Assembly (NCBI GenBank): GCA_903828025.1
Contig: CAIKKO010000042.1
Coordinates: forward strand, 1 to 7,023
DNA from: an uncultured Sphingomonadales bacterium
GTDB lineage: Bacteria > Pseudomonadota > Alphaproteobacteria > Sphingomonadales > Sphingomonadaceae
DNA length: 7,023 bases
Reading direction: 5' to 3'
Part shown: positions 1-6,643 of the stretch, piece by piece
Layout: each line of letters opens with the position of its first letter
How positions within the stretch are numbered: position 1 is the stretch's first letter
The notes under the pieces: model-generated
Database searches by the model: none
Told to the model about the DNA's origin: nothing
The model's input: only the letters and a program-made list of their open reading frames with translations
Translations under genes and position numbers: made by a program

Positions 1-1463
1 ATGATGTCGTCGTCGAGGGGGTTGGTCTTGAGCCAGACTTTGTCGAACACATAGTCCTGATTGAGCCGCCACGGCATTGTCGGCGCGTTCTTGGGTTGGA
101 TGGCGAGGCCGCGCTGGATGTAGCCGGAGGAGAGATCGAGCGGGGTATCTTCGCCGAGCGTGTGATCGGGCGCGAGGTAGGGGGTGGCGACGTCGGCGCC
201 GATGGCCTTCATGTGGTTGAGCAGGCGGCAGACGAAGTCCGAATCGATGTCGGCGCGCAGGGTCCACGAGGCGTTGAGGTAGCCGAACACTTGCGCGAGG
301 TTGGGCAGGTTCGAATACATGCAGCCCTTGTAGTAGTAGCGCTCGTTGAACCGGACCGGCTGGCCGTCCATGCGAAGCGCGATCTTGCCGCCCACGGTCA
401 TGGTGAGGCCGGTGGCGGTGACGATCACGTCGCAGTCGATCCGCTTGCCCGATTTGAGCAGGATGCCCGCTGCGTCGATGCGTTCGATATGGTCGGTGAC
501 GACATCGGCCTTGCCCGCCTTGATCGCCTTGAACAGATCGCCATCGGGCACGAGGCACAGGCGCTGTTCCCACGGGTTGTAGGGCGGGGTGAACGCGGCT
601 TCATCGTACTTGGGGCCGAGCTGCTCCTTGAGCTTGCCGGTGAGGAACGCACGGGCCTTCTCGGGCTGGGCGCGGGCGCGCTTGTAGACCATGTCCTGCA
701 TTTTCACGTTCTTGAAGCGCGTGATCTTGTAGGCGAGCTTTTCGGGCAGGAACTTGCGCAGCGTGTTGGCGATGGCATCGCGCGCGGGGCGCACGGCATA
801 CCACGTGGGCGTGCGCTGGAGCATGGTGACGTGGGCGGCGGTCTCGGCCATCACCGGGACCATGGTGACAGCGGTCGCGCCCGAGCCGATCACGACCACG
901 CGCTTGCCGGCGTAATCCGGGTCTTTCGGCCAGAACTGCGGGTGGAGCACCTTGCCGGCAAAGTCTGCGATGCCGGGGATCTGCGGATCATAGGGCGTGT
1001 CGTAGTCGTAGTAGCCCGAGCCGAGATAGAGGAACCGCGCGGTGGTGCGGCTGCGTTGGCCGTCGGGGCTTTCCGTGGTGATCGCCCACCAGGCGGCGGC
1101 GCTGTCCCAATCGGCGGAGACGACTTTGGTTTCGAAGCGGATATGCTGCCGGATGCGGCGCTCATCGACGATGCGGTTCAGATATTCGAGGATCGAGGGG
1201 CCGTCGGCGATGGATTTCTCGTGCTTCCAGGGTTCGAACACGAAGCCCAAAGTGTGCATGTCGCTGTCGGACCGCACGCCGGGATAGCGGAACAAGTCCC
1301 AGGTGCCGCCGAGCTGGGGCCGCCGTTCAAACAGCGCGTAGCTGCGGTCGGGGCAGAGCATCTGCATGTGCGCGGCCATGCCGATGCCGGAAAGCCCTGC
1401 GCCGATGATCGCGACGTCGATATCCGGCTGGTTGGCCGCTTGCACTTTCGCTTCGAAACCCAT
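1..1463 (-). CDS. EthA-like flavin-containing Baeyer-Villiger monooxygenase, C-terminus cut by window edge
   Basis: Type I Baeyer-Villiger monooxygenases use FAD, NADPH and O2 to insert oxygen next to a ketone carbonyl; some members also oxidise sulfur compounds. The reading frame is open from the ATG at 1463 to the left edge, giving 487 visible residues and no stop. Seen in the translation: an FAD-binding GAGLSG at residues 21-26; GGTWDLFRYPGVRSDSD at 52-68; the family fingerprint FxGxxxHxxxWP as FAGKVLHPQFWP at 168-179; and an NADPH-binding GSGATA at 193-198. Overall it closely resembles mycobacterial EthA, about 489 residues, including LxSGYYxYD and NPWxQRLCLVPxGDLFxAI, so probably only some 10-15 residues are missing. 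The start is supported by GGAGAGG ending a few bases upstream (complement of 1467-1473). It diverges from corA, so it probably has its own promoter. The natural substrate cannot be read from the sequence. Confidence 0.93.
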   Translation of the reverse strand, partial: MGFEAKVQAANQPDIDVAIIGAGLSGIGMAAHMQMLCPDRSYALFERRPQLGGTWDLFRYPGVRSDSDMHTLGFVFEPWKHEKSIADGPSILEYLNRIVDERRIRQHIRFETKVVSADWDSAAAWWAITTESPDGQRSRTTARFLYLGSGYYDYDTPYDPQIPGIADFAGKVLHPQFWPKDPDYAGKRVVVIGSGATAVTMVPVMAETAAHVTMLQRTPTWYAVRPARDAIANTLRKFLPEKLAYKITRFKNVKMQDMVYKRARAQPEKARAFLTGKLKEQLGPKYDEAAFTPPYNPWEQRLCLVPDGDLFKAIKAGKADVVTDHIERIDAAGILLKSGKRIDCDVIVTATGLTMTVGGKIALRMDGQPVRFNERYYYKGCMYSNLPNLAQVFGYLNASWTLRADIDSDFVCRLLNHMKAIGADVATPYLAPDHTLGEDTPLDLSSGYIQRGLAIQPKNAPTMPWRLNQDYVFDKVWLKTNPLDDDI

Positions 1464-1574
1464 GGACCTCTCCGACCTTATTGACATGGGTGATAGCAAG
1501 CGCGGGTGAAAATGCCAGCCCGTTTGCGCGCGCGGCGATTGCACTTATCCGGCCTAGCGGACACAAGCGCAGCC
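1464..1574. promoter_or_regulatory. Divergent intergenic region between the monooxygenase and corA
   Basis: This 111-base gap separates two divergently transcribed genes and must hold both promoters. On the minus strand GGAGAGG (complement of 1467-1473) is a good ribosome binding site for the monooxygenase. On the plus strand TTGACA at 1481-1486 is a perfect -35 consensus, but no convincing -10 lies at the usual 16-18 base distance, so it is only a candidate. A promoter there would start transcripts near 1515-1525, downstream of the upstream in-frame corA starts at 1506 (GTG) and 1512 (ATG). That would favour the 1575 start. No clear operator palindrome was found. Confidence 0.35.
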
Positions 1575-2555
1575 ATGCCGATCATCGCCGCGCGCCGTTA
1601 CACTCAGGGAAAGCCCCATCCGGTCGATGTGGCCGTGACGGGCATGCCGACAGAGGATTGCCTGCCGCCGGGGTGCTTTGACTGGATCGGCCTGTGCGAT
1701 CCCACGGCGGAGGAAATGGACCGCGTCGGCCGCCAGTTCGGCCTGCACCCGCTGGCGATCGAGGACGCGCTCAATCCGCGCCAGCTGCCCAAGGTCGATA
1801 TCTACGGCAAGCAGCTGTTCGTCGTGGCGCGCACCGCCGCGCTGGAGCCCGGCGAGGACGCGATCAGCTATGGCCAGACGGCGGTGTTTCTGGGCGAACA
1901 GTTCATCGTTTCGGTGCGGCTGGGATCGGCGCGCGCGCATGCCGATTTGCGCCGGATGCTGGAGGCCGATTCCGAGCATCTGGCCGAGGGCACCGACTAT
2001 GTGCTCCACGCGGTGCTCGATTTCATCGTCGACGGCTTTTTGCCGATTGCCGACCAGTTTGAGGAAGTCGCGCTCGCCATCGAGGAAGCCGCGATCGACC
2101 AGTTTCCGGGTCCGGTGACCATCCGCCGCATTTTCCGCCTGCGCCGCGAACTGCGCAAGTTCGAGCGGATCATTGGCCCGATGGAGGAAATGGTCGAGCG
2201 GCTGGTGGTGGCGGACCTGCCGACGATTGATCCTTCAGCGCGCATCTGGTTCCGCGACGTGCTCGATCATGTGCGCCGGGCGATGGCGCGGATGGACGGC
2301 CTCAAGGAAACGCTGGCGGTGACGGTGGAGACGGCGGGCCTGCTCGAACAGTACCGGCAGGGCGTGATTACCCGCCAGCTCGCCGCCTGGGCCGCCGTGC
2401 TCGCGGTGCCGACCGCGATTGCGGGCATTTACGGGATGAACTTCGACTATCTGCCCGAGCTGCACTGGCACTGGGGCTACGCGATGGTGTGGGCGCTGAT
2501 CGCGGTGATTTGCGGCGGGCTGCTGTGGCGGTTCAAGCGGATCGGGTGGCTTTAG
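1575..2555 (+). CDS. corA: CorA family magnesium/cobalt transport protein
   Basis: CorA forms a homopentameric inner-membrane channel for Mg2+ (also Co2+ and Ni2+), gated by Mg2+ binding to its large cytoplasmic domain. The 326-residue product has the expected architecture: a soluble N-terminal domain (about 1-265) ending in a long, charged stalk helix, then two hydrophobic segments (about 268-286 and 301-317) near the C-terminus. The signature YGMN is at 286-289, followed by FDYLPEL and HWHWGY in the short periplasmic loop. GMN is the selectivity motif of true CorA proteins. The positively charged end RFKRIGWL matches a cytoplasmic tail. I chose the ATG at 1575 because the protein then begins MPIIAARRY, typical of the family. 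In-frame GTG 1506 and ATG 1512 would add an Arg-rich stretch of 21-23 residues with no evident role. No strong ribosome binding site precedes 1575. The stop codon overlaps that of ung on the other strand. Confidence 0.93.
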   Translation: MPIIAARRYTQGKPHPVDVAVTGMPTEDCLPPGCFDWIGLCDPTAEEMDRVGRQFGLHPLAIEDALNPRQLPKVDIYGKQLFVVARTAALEPGEDAISYGQTAVFLGEQFIVSVRLGSARAHADLRRMLEADSEHLAEGTDYVLHAVLDFIVDGFLPIADQFEEVALAIEEAAIDQFPGPVTIRRIFRLRRELRKFERIIGPMEEMVERLVVADLPTIDPSARIWFRDVLDHVRRAMARMDGLKETLAVTVETAGLLEQYRQGVITRQLAAWAAVLAVPTAIAGIYGMNFDYLPELHWHWGYAMVWALIAVICGGLLWRFKRIGWL

Positions 2556-3241
2556 GGGGCCAAGCGCCAGTCGATTTGGGTTGCGCCCTGCTCCGCCAGA
2601 AACGCATTCGCGCGGCTGAAGTGGCGGCAGCCGAGGAAGCCGCGGTGGGCGGAAAGCGGGCTGGGATGCGGGGCCTCCAGGATCAGGTTGGGGCCGCCAT
2701 TCGCCTCGCGGATCAAGGGGGCCTTGGCGCGGGCGTGGCTGCCCCAGAGGAGATAGACGCATGGGGCCGCGCGCTCGGCCACTGCGCGGATCGCGGCGTC
2801 GGTGAACAGCTCCCAGCCGCGCCCTTGGTGCGAAGCGGCTTGCCCGGCCTCGACCGTCAGCACGGTGTTGAGCAGCAGCACGCCTTGCCGCGCCCAGCTT
2901 TCGAGATGGCCGTGCGCGGGGCGGGGCAGGCCGAGATCGGCCTCCTGCTCCTTGAAGATGTTGAGCAGGCTGGGCGGCACCCGCTGCCCACGCGGGACCG
3001 AGAACGCAAGGCCGTGCGCCTGCCCGGGGCCGTGGTAGGGGTCCTGCCCCAGAATCACGACTTTGACAGCGGGCAGCGGGGTGAGCGCGAGCGCGGCGAG
3101 GCGCGTGCCTGTGGGCGGGTAGATCACTTTGCCCGCCGCTTCCTCCGCCTTGAGGAAACCGCCCAGCGTGCGCAGCGGGCGGCTGGCCAGCACGGGTTCG
3201 AGCGCAGCGCGCCATGGCTCGGGGATTGCGGTGCCGGTCAT
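2552..3241 (-). CDS. ung: Uracil-DNA glycosylase, family 1
   Basis: Ung removes uracil from DNA by cleaving the N-glycosidic bond, the first step of base excision repair after cytosine deamination or dUMP incorporation. The 229-residue product has the same length as E. coli Ung and strongly conserved blocks. The water-activating loop GQDPYHG is at 65-71 with catalytic Asp67, followed by PGQAHGLAFSV. PPSLLNIFKE is at 89-98. GVLLLNTVLTV at 120-130 contains the uracil-binding Asn125. LLWGSHA follows, and then the minor-groove loop HPSPLSAHRGF at 192-202 with catalytic His192. The start at 3241 (ATG) gives MTGTAIPEPW. An in-frame GTG at 3271 would add ten residues (MRQRRYRLPK). Neither start has a clear Shine-Dalgarno sequence, and an inverted repeat lies just upstream of the ATG. 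It is convergent with corA and divergent from ugd, so it is probably transcribed alone. Confidence 0.96.
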   Translation of the reverse strand: MTGTAIPEPWRAALEPVLASRPLRTLGGFLKAEEAAGKVIYPPTGTRLAALALTPLPAVKVVILGQDPYHGPGQAHGLAFSVPRGQRVPPSLLNIFKEQEADLGLPRPAHGHLESWARQGVLLLNTVLTVEAGQAASHQGRGWELFTDAAIRAVAERAAPCVYLLWGSHARAKAPLIREANGGPNLILEAPHPSPLSAHRGFLGCRHFSRANAFLAEQGATQIDWRLAP

Positions 3242-3354
3242 CTTGGGGAGGCGATAGCGCCTCTGCCGCACGGCGGGAATACCGTTTGCATGCCGCCTGC
3301 CGGGCTTGCTAACGCGCGAGATGACGGCGGGCTGAAGGTATCAAGGGATAGCGC
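3242..3354. promoter_or_regulatory. Divergent intergenic region between ung and ugd, with ugd ribosome binding site
   Basis: This 113-base gap must hold the promoters of ung (minus) and ugd (plus). AAGGGA at 3343-3348 lies seven bases before the ugd ATG and is a good ribosome binding site. A weak plus-strand promoter candidate is TTGCAT (3286-3291) with TAACGC (3310-3315), 18 bases apart. Neither hexamer is a strong match, so only the ribosome binding site is well supported. Confidence 0.4.
3248..3263 (-). promoter_or_regulatory. Perfect 6-bp inverted repeat just upstream of the ung start codon
   Basis: GAGGCG (3248-3253) and CGCCTC (3258-3263) are perfect inverted complements separated by four bases. 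In the ung transcript this would be a tight hairpin with a CUAU loop, ending six bases before the AUG at 3241, where the Shine-Dalgarno sequence should lie. It could limit ung translation or act as a small DNA operator. If ung really starts at the GTG at 3271, the repeat is simply coding sequence. A 6-bp GC-rich repeat can arise by chance in DNA of this composition. Confidence 0.3.
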
Positions 3355-4671
3355 ATGAAGATCGCGATGGTGGGTTCGGGCTATGTTGGGCTCGTCTCCG
3401 GTGCCTGCTTTGCCGATTTCGGCCACGACGTGGTGTGTATCGACAAGGACGAAAGCAAGATCGAGCGGTTGCTGGCCGGGGTCATGCCGATCTACGAGCC
3501 GGGGCTGGCCGAACTGGTTTCGACCAACGTGCGCGGCGGACGGCTTTCGTTCTCGACCGATCTGGCCGCCTCGATCGACGGGGCGCAGGCGATTTTCATC
3601 GCGGTCGGCACGCCCTCGCGCCGGGGGGATGGCCATGCCGATCTCTCGTATGTCTATGCCGTGGCGCAGGAAATCGCGGATAACCTGACCGCGCCAGCGG
3701 TGATCGTGACCAAATCGACCGTTCCGGTGGGCACGGGCGACGAGGTCGAGCGCATCCTGCGGGACAGCGGCGTGGCGGTGCAGTTTGCGGTGGTCTCCAA
3801 CCCCGAATTCCTGCGCGAAGGTGCCGCCATCAGTGATTTCAAGCGGCCCGACCGCATCGTCGTCGGTGCCGAAGACGCATGGGCGCGCGGGGTGATGACC
3901 GAAGTCTACCGCCCGCTGTTCCTCAACAAGGCACCACTGCTGTTCACCGGGCGGCGCAGCTCCGAGCTGATCAAGTATGCGGCCAACGCCTTCCTCGCGA
4001 CCAAGATCACCTTCATCAACGAGATGGCGGACTTGTGCGAGAAAGTTGGTGCGGACGTGCAGGACGTGGCGCGCGGGATCGGGCTGGATAACCGGATTGG
4101 TTCCAAATTCCTCCACGCCGGGCCGGGCTATGGCGGCAGCTGCTTCCCCAAGGACACGCTGGCGCTGCTCAAGACGGCTGAGGATTTTGCCAGCCCGGTG
4201 CGAATCGTCGAGGCGGTGGTGCTGGTCAACGAGAGCCGCAAGCGCGCGATGGGCCGCAAGGTGATCGAGGCACTGGCGGAAGCCGGGGTGGGCGAACCGC
4301 GCGGCCGCAAGATTGCGCTGCTCGGCCTGACCTTCAAGCCCAACACCGACGACATGCGCGATGCGCCCTCGATTGCGATCGTGCAGGCGCTGCTCGATGT
4401 CGGTGCCGCCGTGGTGGCCTATGATCCCGAAGGCATGGACAGCGCCGCCGGGCTGATGCCCGAGGTCACAATGGCGACCAGCGCTTATGATGCGGTGACG
4501 GGGGCCGACGCGGTGGTGCTGGTGACCGAGTGGGACGCGTTTCGCGGCATCGACCTTGAGCGGGTCGGGCAGCTGGTGCGCAATCGCGTGCTGGTCGATC
4601 TGCGCAATGTCTACGATCCGGGCGAACTGCGCGCGGCGGGCTGGCACTATTGCAGCGTCGGCCGCAAGTAG
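3355..4671 (+). CDS. ugd: UDP-glucose 6-dehydrogenase
   Basis: This enzyme oxidises UDP-glucose twice with NAD+ to UDP-glucuronate, through a covalent cysteine thioester. The product feeds acidic exopolysaccharides, capsules and, in sphingomonads, glucuronosyl glycosphingolipid. The 438 residues fit the family length. Seen in order: an NAD-binding MKIAMVGSGYVGLVSG start with GSGYVG at 7-12; VGTPSRRGDG; KSTVPVGTG; the substrate loop NPEFLREG at 149-156; SSELIKYAANAF with Lys207 and Asn211; the active-site loop GPGYGGSCFPKD with catalytic Cys263; and the C-terminal NAD-contact motif GLTFKPNTDDMRD at 324-336. All key residues are present, so the enzyme should be active. The start is fixed by the Rossmann motif at residue 7 and by AAGGGA seven bases upstream. 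It lies 62 bases before nrnC on the same strand; co-transcription is possible but not shown. Confidence 0.96.
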   Translation: MKIAMVGSGYVGLVSGACFADFGHDVVCIDKDESKIERLLAGVMPIYEPGLAELVSTNVRGGRLSFSTDLAASIDGAQAIFIAVGTPSRRGDGHADLSYVYAVAQEIADNLTAPAVIVTKSTVPVGTGDEVERILRDSGVAVQFAVVSNPEFLREGAAISDFKRPDRIVVGAEDAWARGVMTEVYRPLFLNKAPLLFTGRRSSELIKYAANAFLATKITFINEMADLCEKVGADVQDVARGIGLDNRIGSKFLHAGPGYGGSCFPKDTLALLKTAEDFASPVRIVEAVVLVNESRKRAMGRKVIEALAEAGVGEPRGRKIALLGLTFKPNTDDMRDAPSIAIVQALLDVGAAVVAYDPEGMDSAAGLMPEVTMATSAYDAVTGADAVVLVTEWDAFRGIDLERVGQLVRNRVLVDLRNVYDPGELRAAGWHYCSVGRK

Positions 4672-4684
4672 GCGCGCGCCAATC

Positions 4685-4716
4685 TCCCACAGCAGCGCTT
4701 GCCGCCCGGAGTGGGA
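4685..4716 (+). other. Weak hairpin in the ugd-nrnC gap
   Basis: TCCCAC (4685-4690) and GTGGGA (4711-4716) are inverted complements with a 20-base loop, inside the 62-base gap after the ugd stop. No T-tract follows, so it is not a convincing intrinsic terminator. It could slow transcription between ugd and the nrnC-lptCA cluster, or it could be chance. Confidence 0.2.
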
Positions 4717-4733
4717 AGGCCTAAGCGGACACC

Positions 4734-5351
4734 ATGGCTGTATACTTGCATGAAGAAGACCTGCCTGCGGGCGCGCTTGCGCCGGGCATTGTCGCTGTCG
4801 ACACCGAGACCATGGGGCTCGTCACCACGCGTGACCGGCTGTGCCTGCTCCAGATCTCCGACGGACGCGGCGACGAGCATCTGGTGCGCTTCGCGGCGGG
4901 CAGCGACTATGCCGCACCGAACTTGCGCGCCGTGCTGGCCGATCCTTCGCGGCTCAAGCTGTTTCACTTCGCGCGGTTCGATCTCGCGGCGATCCAGCAC
5001 TATCTGGGCGTGATGGCGACTCCGGTGTTCTGCACCAAGATCGCCTCCAAGCTGGTGCGCACTTACACCGATCGCCACGGGCTCAAGGAACTGGTGCGCG
5101 AGCTGCTTGGCAAGGAGATTTCCAAGCAGCAGCAATCGAGCGACTGGGGCGCCCCCGTGCTGAGCGATGCACAGCAGGACTATGCCGCATCGGACGTGCG
5201 CTATCTGCATGCGATGCATGCCATTCTGGTCGAGCGTCTGGCGCGCGAGGGGCGCACTGCCGTGGCCGAGGCCTGCTACGAATTCCTGCCGACGCGCGCG
5301 CTGCTCGATATTGCGGGCTGGGCCGAGCGCGACATTTTCAGCCACGAGTGA
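4734..5351 (+). CDS. nrnC: NrnC, RNase D-like nanoRNase (DEDDy 3'-5' exoribonuclease)
   Basis: NrnC is the alphaproteobacterial substitute for oligoribonuclease. It degrades the shortest RNA fragments, chiefly dinucleotides (including pGpG from cyclic-di-GMP turnover), to mononucleotides in the cytoplasm. The 205-residue protein is only the exonuclease domain, without the C-terminal HRDC domains of true RNase D. DEDDy residues are visible: Asp23 and Glu25 in VAVDTETMGL, Asp83 in FHFARFD, and Tyr150 with Asp154 in DYAASDVRYL. The blocks FCTKIASKL.RTYTDRHGLKE, ISKQQQSSDW and the ending FLPTRALLDIAGW.ERDIF closely match Bartonella NrnC as I recall it, a protein of about 206 residues. Automatic annotation usually calls this protein ribonuclease D (rnd). 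The start is the ATG at 4734; no strong ribosome binding site is seen. It lies 31 bases before lptC on the same strand, suggesting one transcript. Confidence 0.93.
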   Translation: MAVYLHEEDLPAGALAPGIVAVDTETMGLVTTRDRLCLLQISDGRGDEHLVRFAAGSDYAAPNLRAVLADPSRLKLFHFARFDLAAIQHYLGVMATPVFCTKIASKLVRTYTDRHGLKELVRELLGKEISKQQQSSDWGAPVLSDAQQDYAASDVRYLHAMHAILVERLAREGRTAVAEACYEFLPTRALLDIAGWAERDIFSHE

Positions 5352-5382
5352 GCTGGCCTCCCGTGATCGCCGGCACCGCAGC

Positions 5383-6027
5383 ATGACCCAGATGGCCGAT
5401 ACGATCCGCGGCCGGCGGCAGCGCTTTGCTGCGCCGGGCGGATTTCATGACCGGATGGTGAGGTTGTTCGCGGTGCTGCTGCCCGCGCTGATCGGCGCGC
5501 TGCTGGCTGTGCTGGTGATCGCGCCGTTCTCACCGCGCGGTGAAATCAGCTTCCTGCTCGATCGCAACAAGGTGGCCATGGTCACCGACCGGCTGCGCGT
5601 GATCAGCGCCATGTACCGCGGGCAGGACGATGCGGGGCGCAATTTTTCGGTGACGGCGGGCAGCGCGGTGCAGCATTCTGCCGCAAAGGACGAGGTCGAG
5701 ATGCGCGACATCACGGCGCGGGTGATGCTGAACGATGGCCCGGCGATCCTCACCACCGGCGCGGGTGTCTATGATTTCGCGCGGCAGATGATCGACGTGC
5801 CCACGCCGGTCAATTTCGAGACCTCCGACGGCTACCGCATGGTGACCGGCGGCGCGGATATCGACATCGGCAAACGCAAGCTGGTGAGCCAGGGCCGCGC
5901 CGAAGGGCGCATTCCCGCTGGCACTTTTTCAGCCGACAGGATAAGCGCCGACCTTGAAGCGCGGACCGTTACGCTCGATGGCCACGCGCGCCTCCGGATG
6001 GAGCCGGGCAAGTTGCAAATGCCATGA
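5383..6027 (+). CDS. lptC: LptC, LPS export ABC transporter periplasmic/inner-membrane anchor protein
   Basis: LptC sits on the inner-membrane LptB2FG transporter and passes lipopolysaccharide from it to the LptA bridge. The 214-residue product has a basic cytoplasmic N-terminus, one transmembrane helix at about 28-47 (hydrophobic Leu/Ala/Val-rich), and a periplasmic domain of alternating beta-strand character. The latter has the repeating pattern typical of the OstA/LptC jellyroll (for example GAGVYDFARQMIDVPTPVNF and RISADLEARTVTLDG). The frame extends upstream into nrnC, but the ATG at 5383 follows the nrnC stop and places the helix correctly. ATG 5392, giving MADTIRGRR, is an equally possible start. 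No good Shine-Dalgarno sequence is visible before either. The assignment rests on architecture plus direct overlap with lptA, because LptC is poorly conserved in sequence. Confidence 0.87.
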   Translation: MTQMADTIRGRRQRFAAPGGFHDRMVRLFAVLLPALIGALLAVLVIAPFSPRGEISFLLDRNKVAMVTDRLRVISAMYRGQDDAGRNFSVTAGSAVQHSAAKDEVEMRDITARVMLNDGPAILTTGAGVYDFARQMIDVPTPVNFETSDGYRMVTGGADIDIGKRKLVSQGRAEGRIPAGTFSADRISADLEARTVTLDGHARLRMEPGKLQMP

Positions 6028-6605
6028 CCACGTTGATCCAGGCCTTTCGCGCCAGCCGCCCCATGCGGTCCCTTGGAATCGGGTTTGCCGTGTCCGCCGC
6101 GCTTGTTGCGGGCGCGCAGCACCTTGCGGCGCAGGCCATCGCCGCGCACAACAGCAAGGCCCCGGTGAACTACGCCGCCGACCGGATCGAGCTGCAGGAC
6201 AAGCAGAACCGGGTCGTTCTCTCGGGCAATGTCGATATCACCCAGGCCGATCTGCAGATGCGCGCCCAGCGCACCACGGTGGCTTATACCGACGCCGGGA
6301 GCCTCCAGATCCAGCGGATCGACGCGACCGGCGGGGTTGTCGTCACGCGCGGCAGCGAGCGCGCCAGCGGCGATGTTGCGGTCTATGATTTCAATCGCAA
6401 GATTATCACCATGGCGGGCAATGTCGCGCTGCGGCGCGGCACGGATACGCTGAACGGCGGACGGCTGGTGATCGATCTCACCACCGGCATCTCGAACATC
6501 GACGGGCGTCCGACCGGCGATTCGGGCAGCGGCGCGCCGGGCCAGAACGATGCCACGCGCGGCAGCGGCCGGGTCAGCGGCAGTTTCAGCGTCCCCAAAA
6601 CCTGA
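6024..6605 (+). CDS. lptA: LptA, periplasmic LPS transport bridge protein (OstA-like)
   Basis: LptA polymerises head to tail across the periplasm to carry lipopolysaccharide from LptC to the outer-membrane LptD. The 193-residue precursor begins with a basic stretch and a hydrophobic core (about 16-31), then AAQA, a plausible signal peptidase I site cutting after residue 38. The mature part has the OstA-fold strand pattern: PVNYAADRIELQDKQNRVVLSGNV, DLQMRAQRTTVAYTD, ASGDVAVYDFNRKIITMAGNV and DTLNGGRLVIDL. The last ~30 residues are Gly/Ser-rich and probably disordered. Its ATG overlaps the lptC stop in an ATGA, which indicates translational coupling and favours 6024. An in-frame ATG at 6063 would give a shorter, conventional-looking signal peptide. 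A strong hairpin follows the stop, so the cluster may end here rather than run into lptB. Confidence 0.92.
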   Translation: MTTLIQAFRASRPMRSLGIGFAVSAALVAGAQHLAAQAIAAHNSKAPVNYAADRIELQDKQNRVVLSGNVDITQADLQMRAQRTTVAYTDAGSLQIQRIDATGGVVVTRGSERASGDVAVYDFNRKIITMAGNVALRRGTDTLNGGRLVIDLTTGISNIDGRPTGDSGSGAPGQNDATRGSGRVSGSFSVPKT

Positions 6606-6614
6606 ACGCGGTTT

Positions 6615-6643
6615 GGCCCGGGGCGCATCGCTGCGCCGGGGCC
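6615..6643 (+). terminator. Strong GC-rich hairpin after lptA, possible terminator
   Basis: Ten bases after the lptA stop, GGCGCA (6622-6627) pairs perfectly with TGCGCC (6632-6637) around a TCGC loop. The stem can extend outward with CCC (6617-6619) to GGG (6638-6640) and GG (6615-6616) to CC (6642-6643), across small bulges. The downstream bases (CCATTATCG) contain no run of T. It therefore resembles an intrinsic terminator only in its stem and position; an RNA 3'-end stabiliser is another reading. Confidence 0.5.

Noticed and set aside
96..1484. 462-codon plus-strand open frame antisense to the monooxygenase
   Set aside because: Its codons align exactly with those of the minus-strand gene. 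It is open only because that gene avoids TTA, CTA and TCA codons, as GC-rich genes do. The product is a low-complexity Gly/Ala/Val/Asp/Arg string with no family motif, while the other strand has all the monooxygenase motifs.
2235..3358. Long overlapping frames on both strands across ung (2235-3215 minus, 2489-3358 plus)
   Set aside because: Both are Arg/Ala/Pro/Gly-rich shadows. The 2552-3241 minus frame carries every Ung catalytic motif.
3238..4647. 469-codon minus-strand open frame antisense to ugd
   Set aside because: This is the same codon-register artefact. The His/Arg/Gly-rich translation has no domain, and the plus strand encodes an intact UDP-glucose dehydrogenase.
4647..5384. 245-codon minus-strand frame antisense to nrnC
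   Set aside because: It is a shadow of nrnC with no recognisable motif; the plus strand has the full DEDDy residue set.
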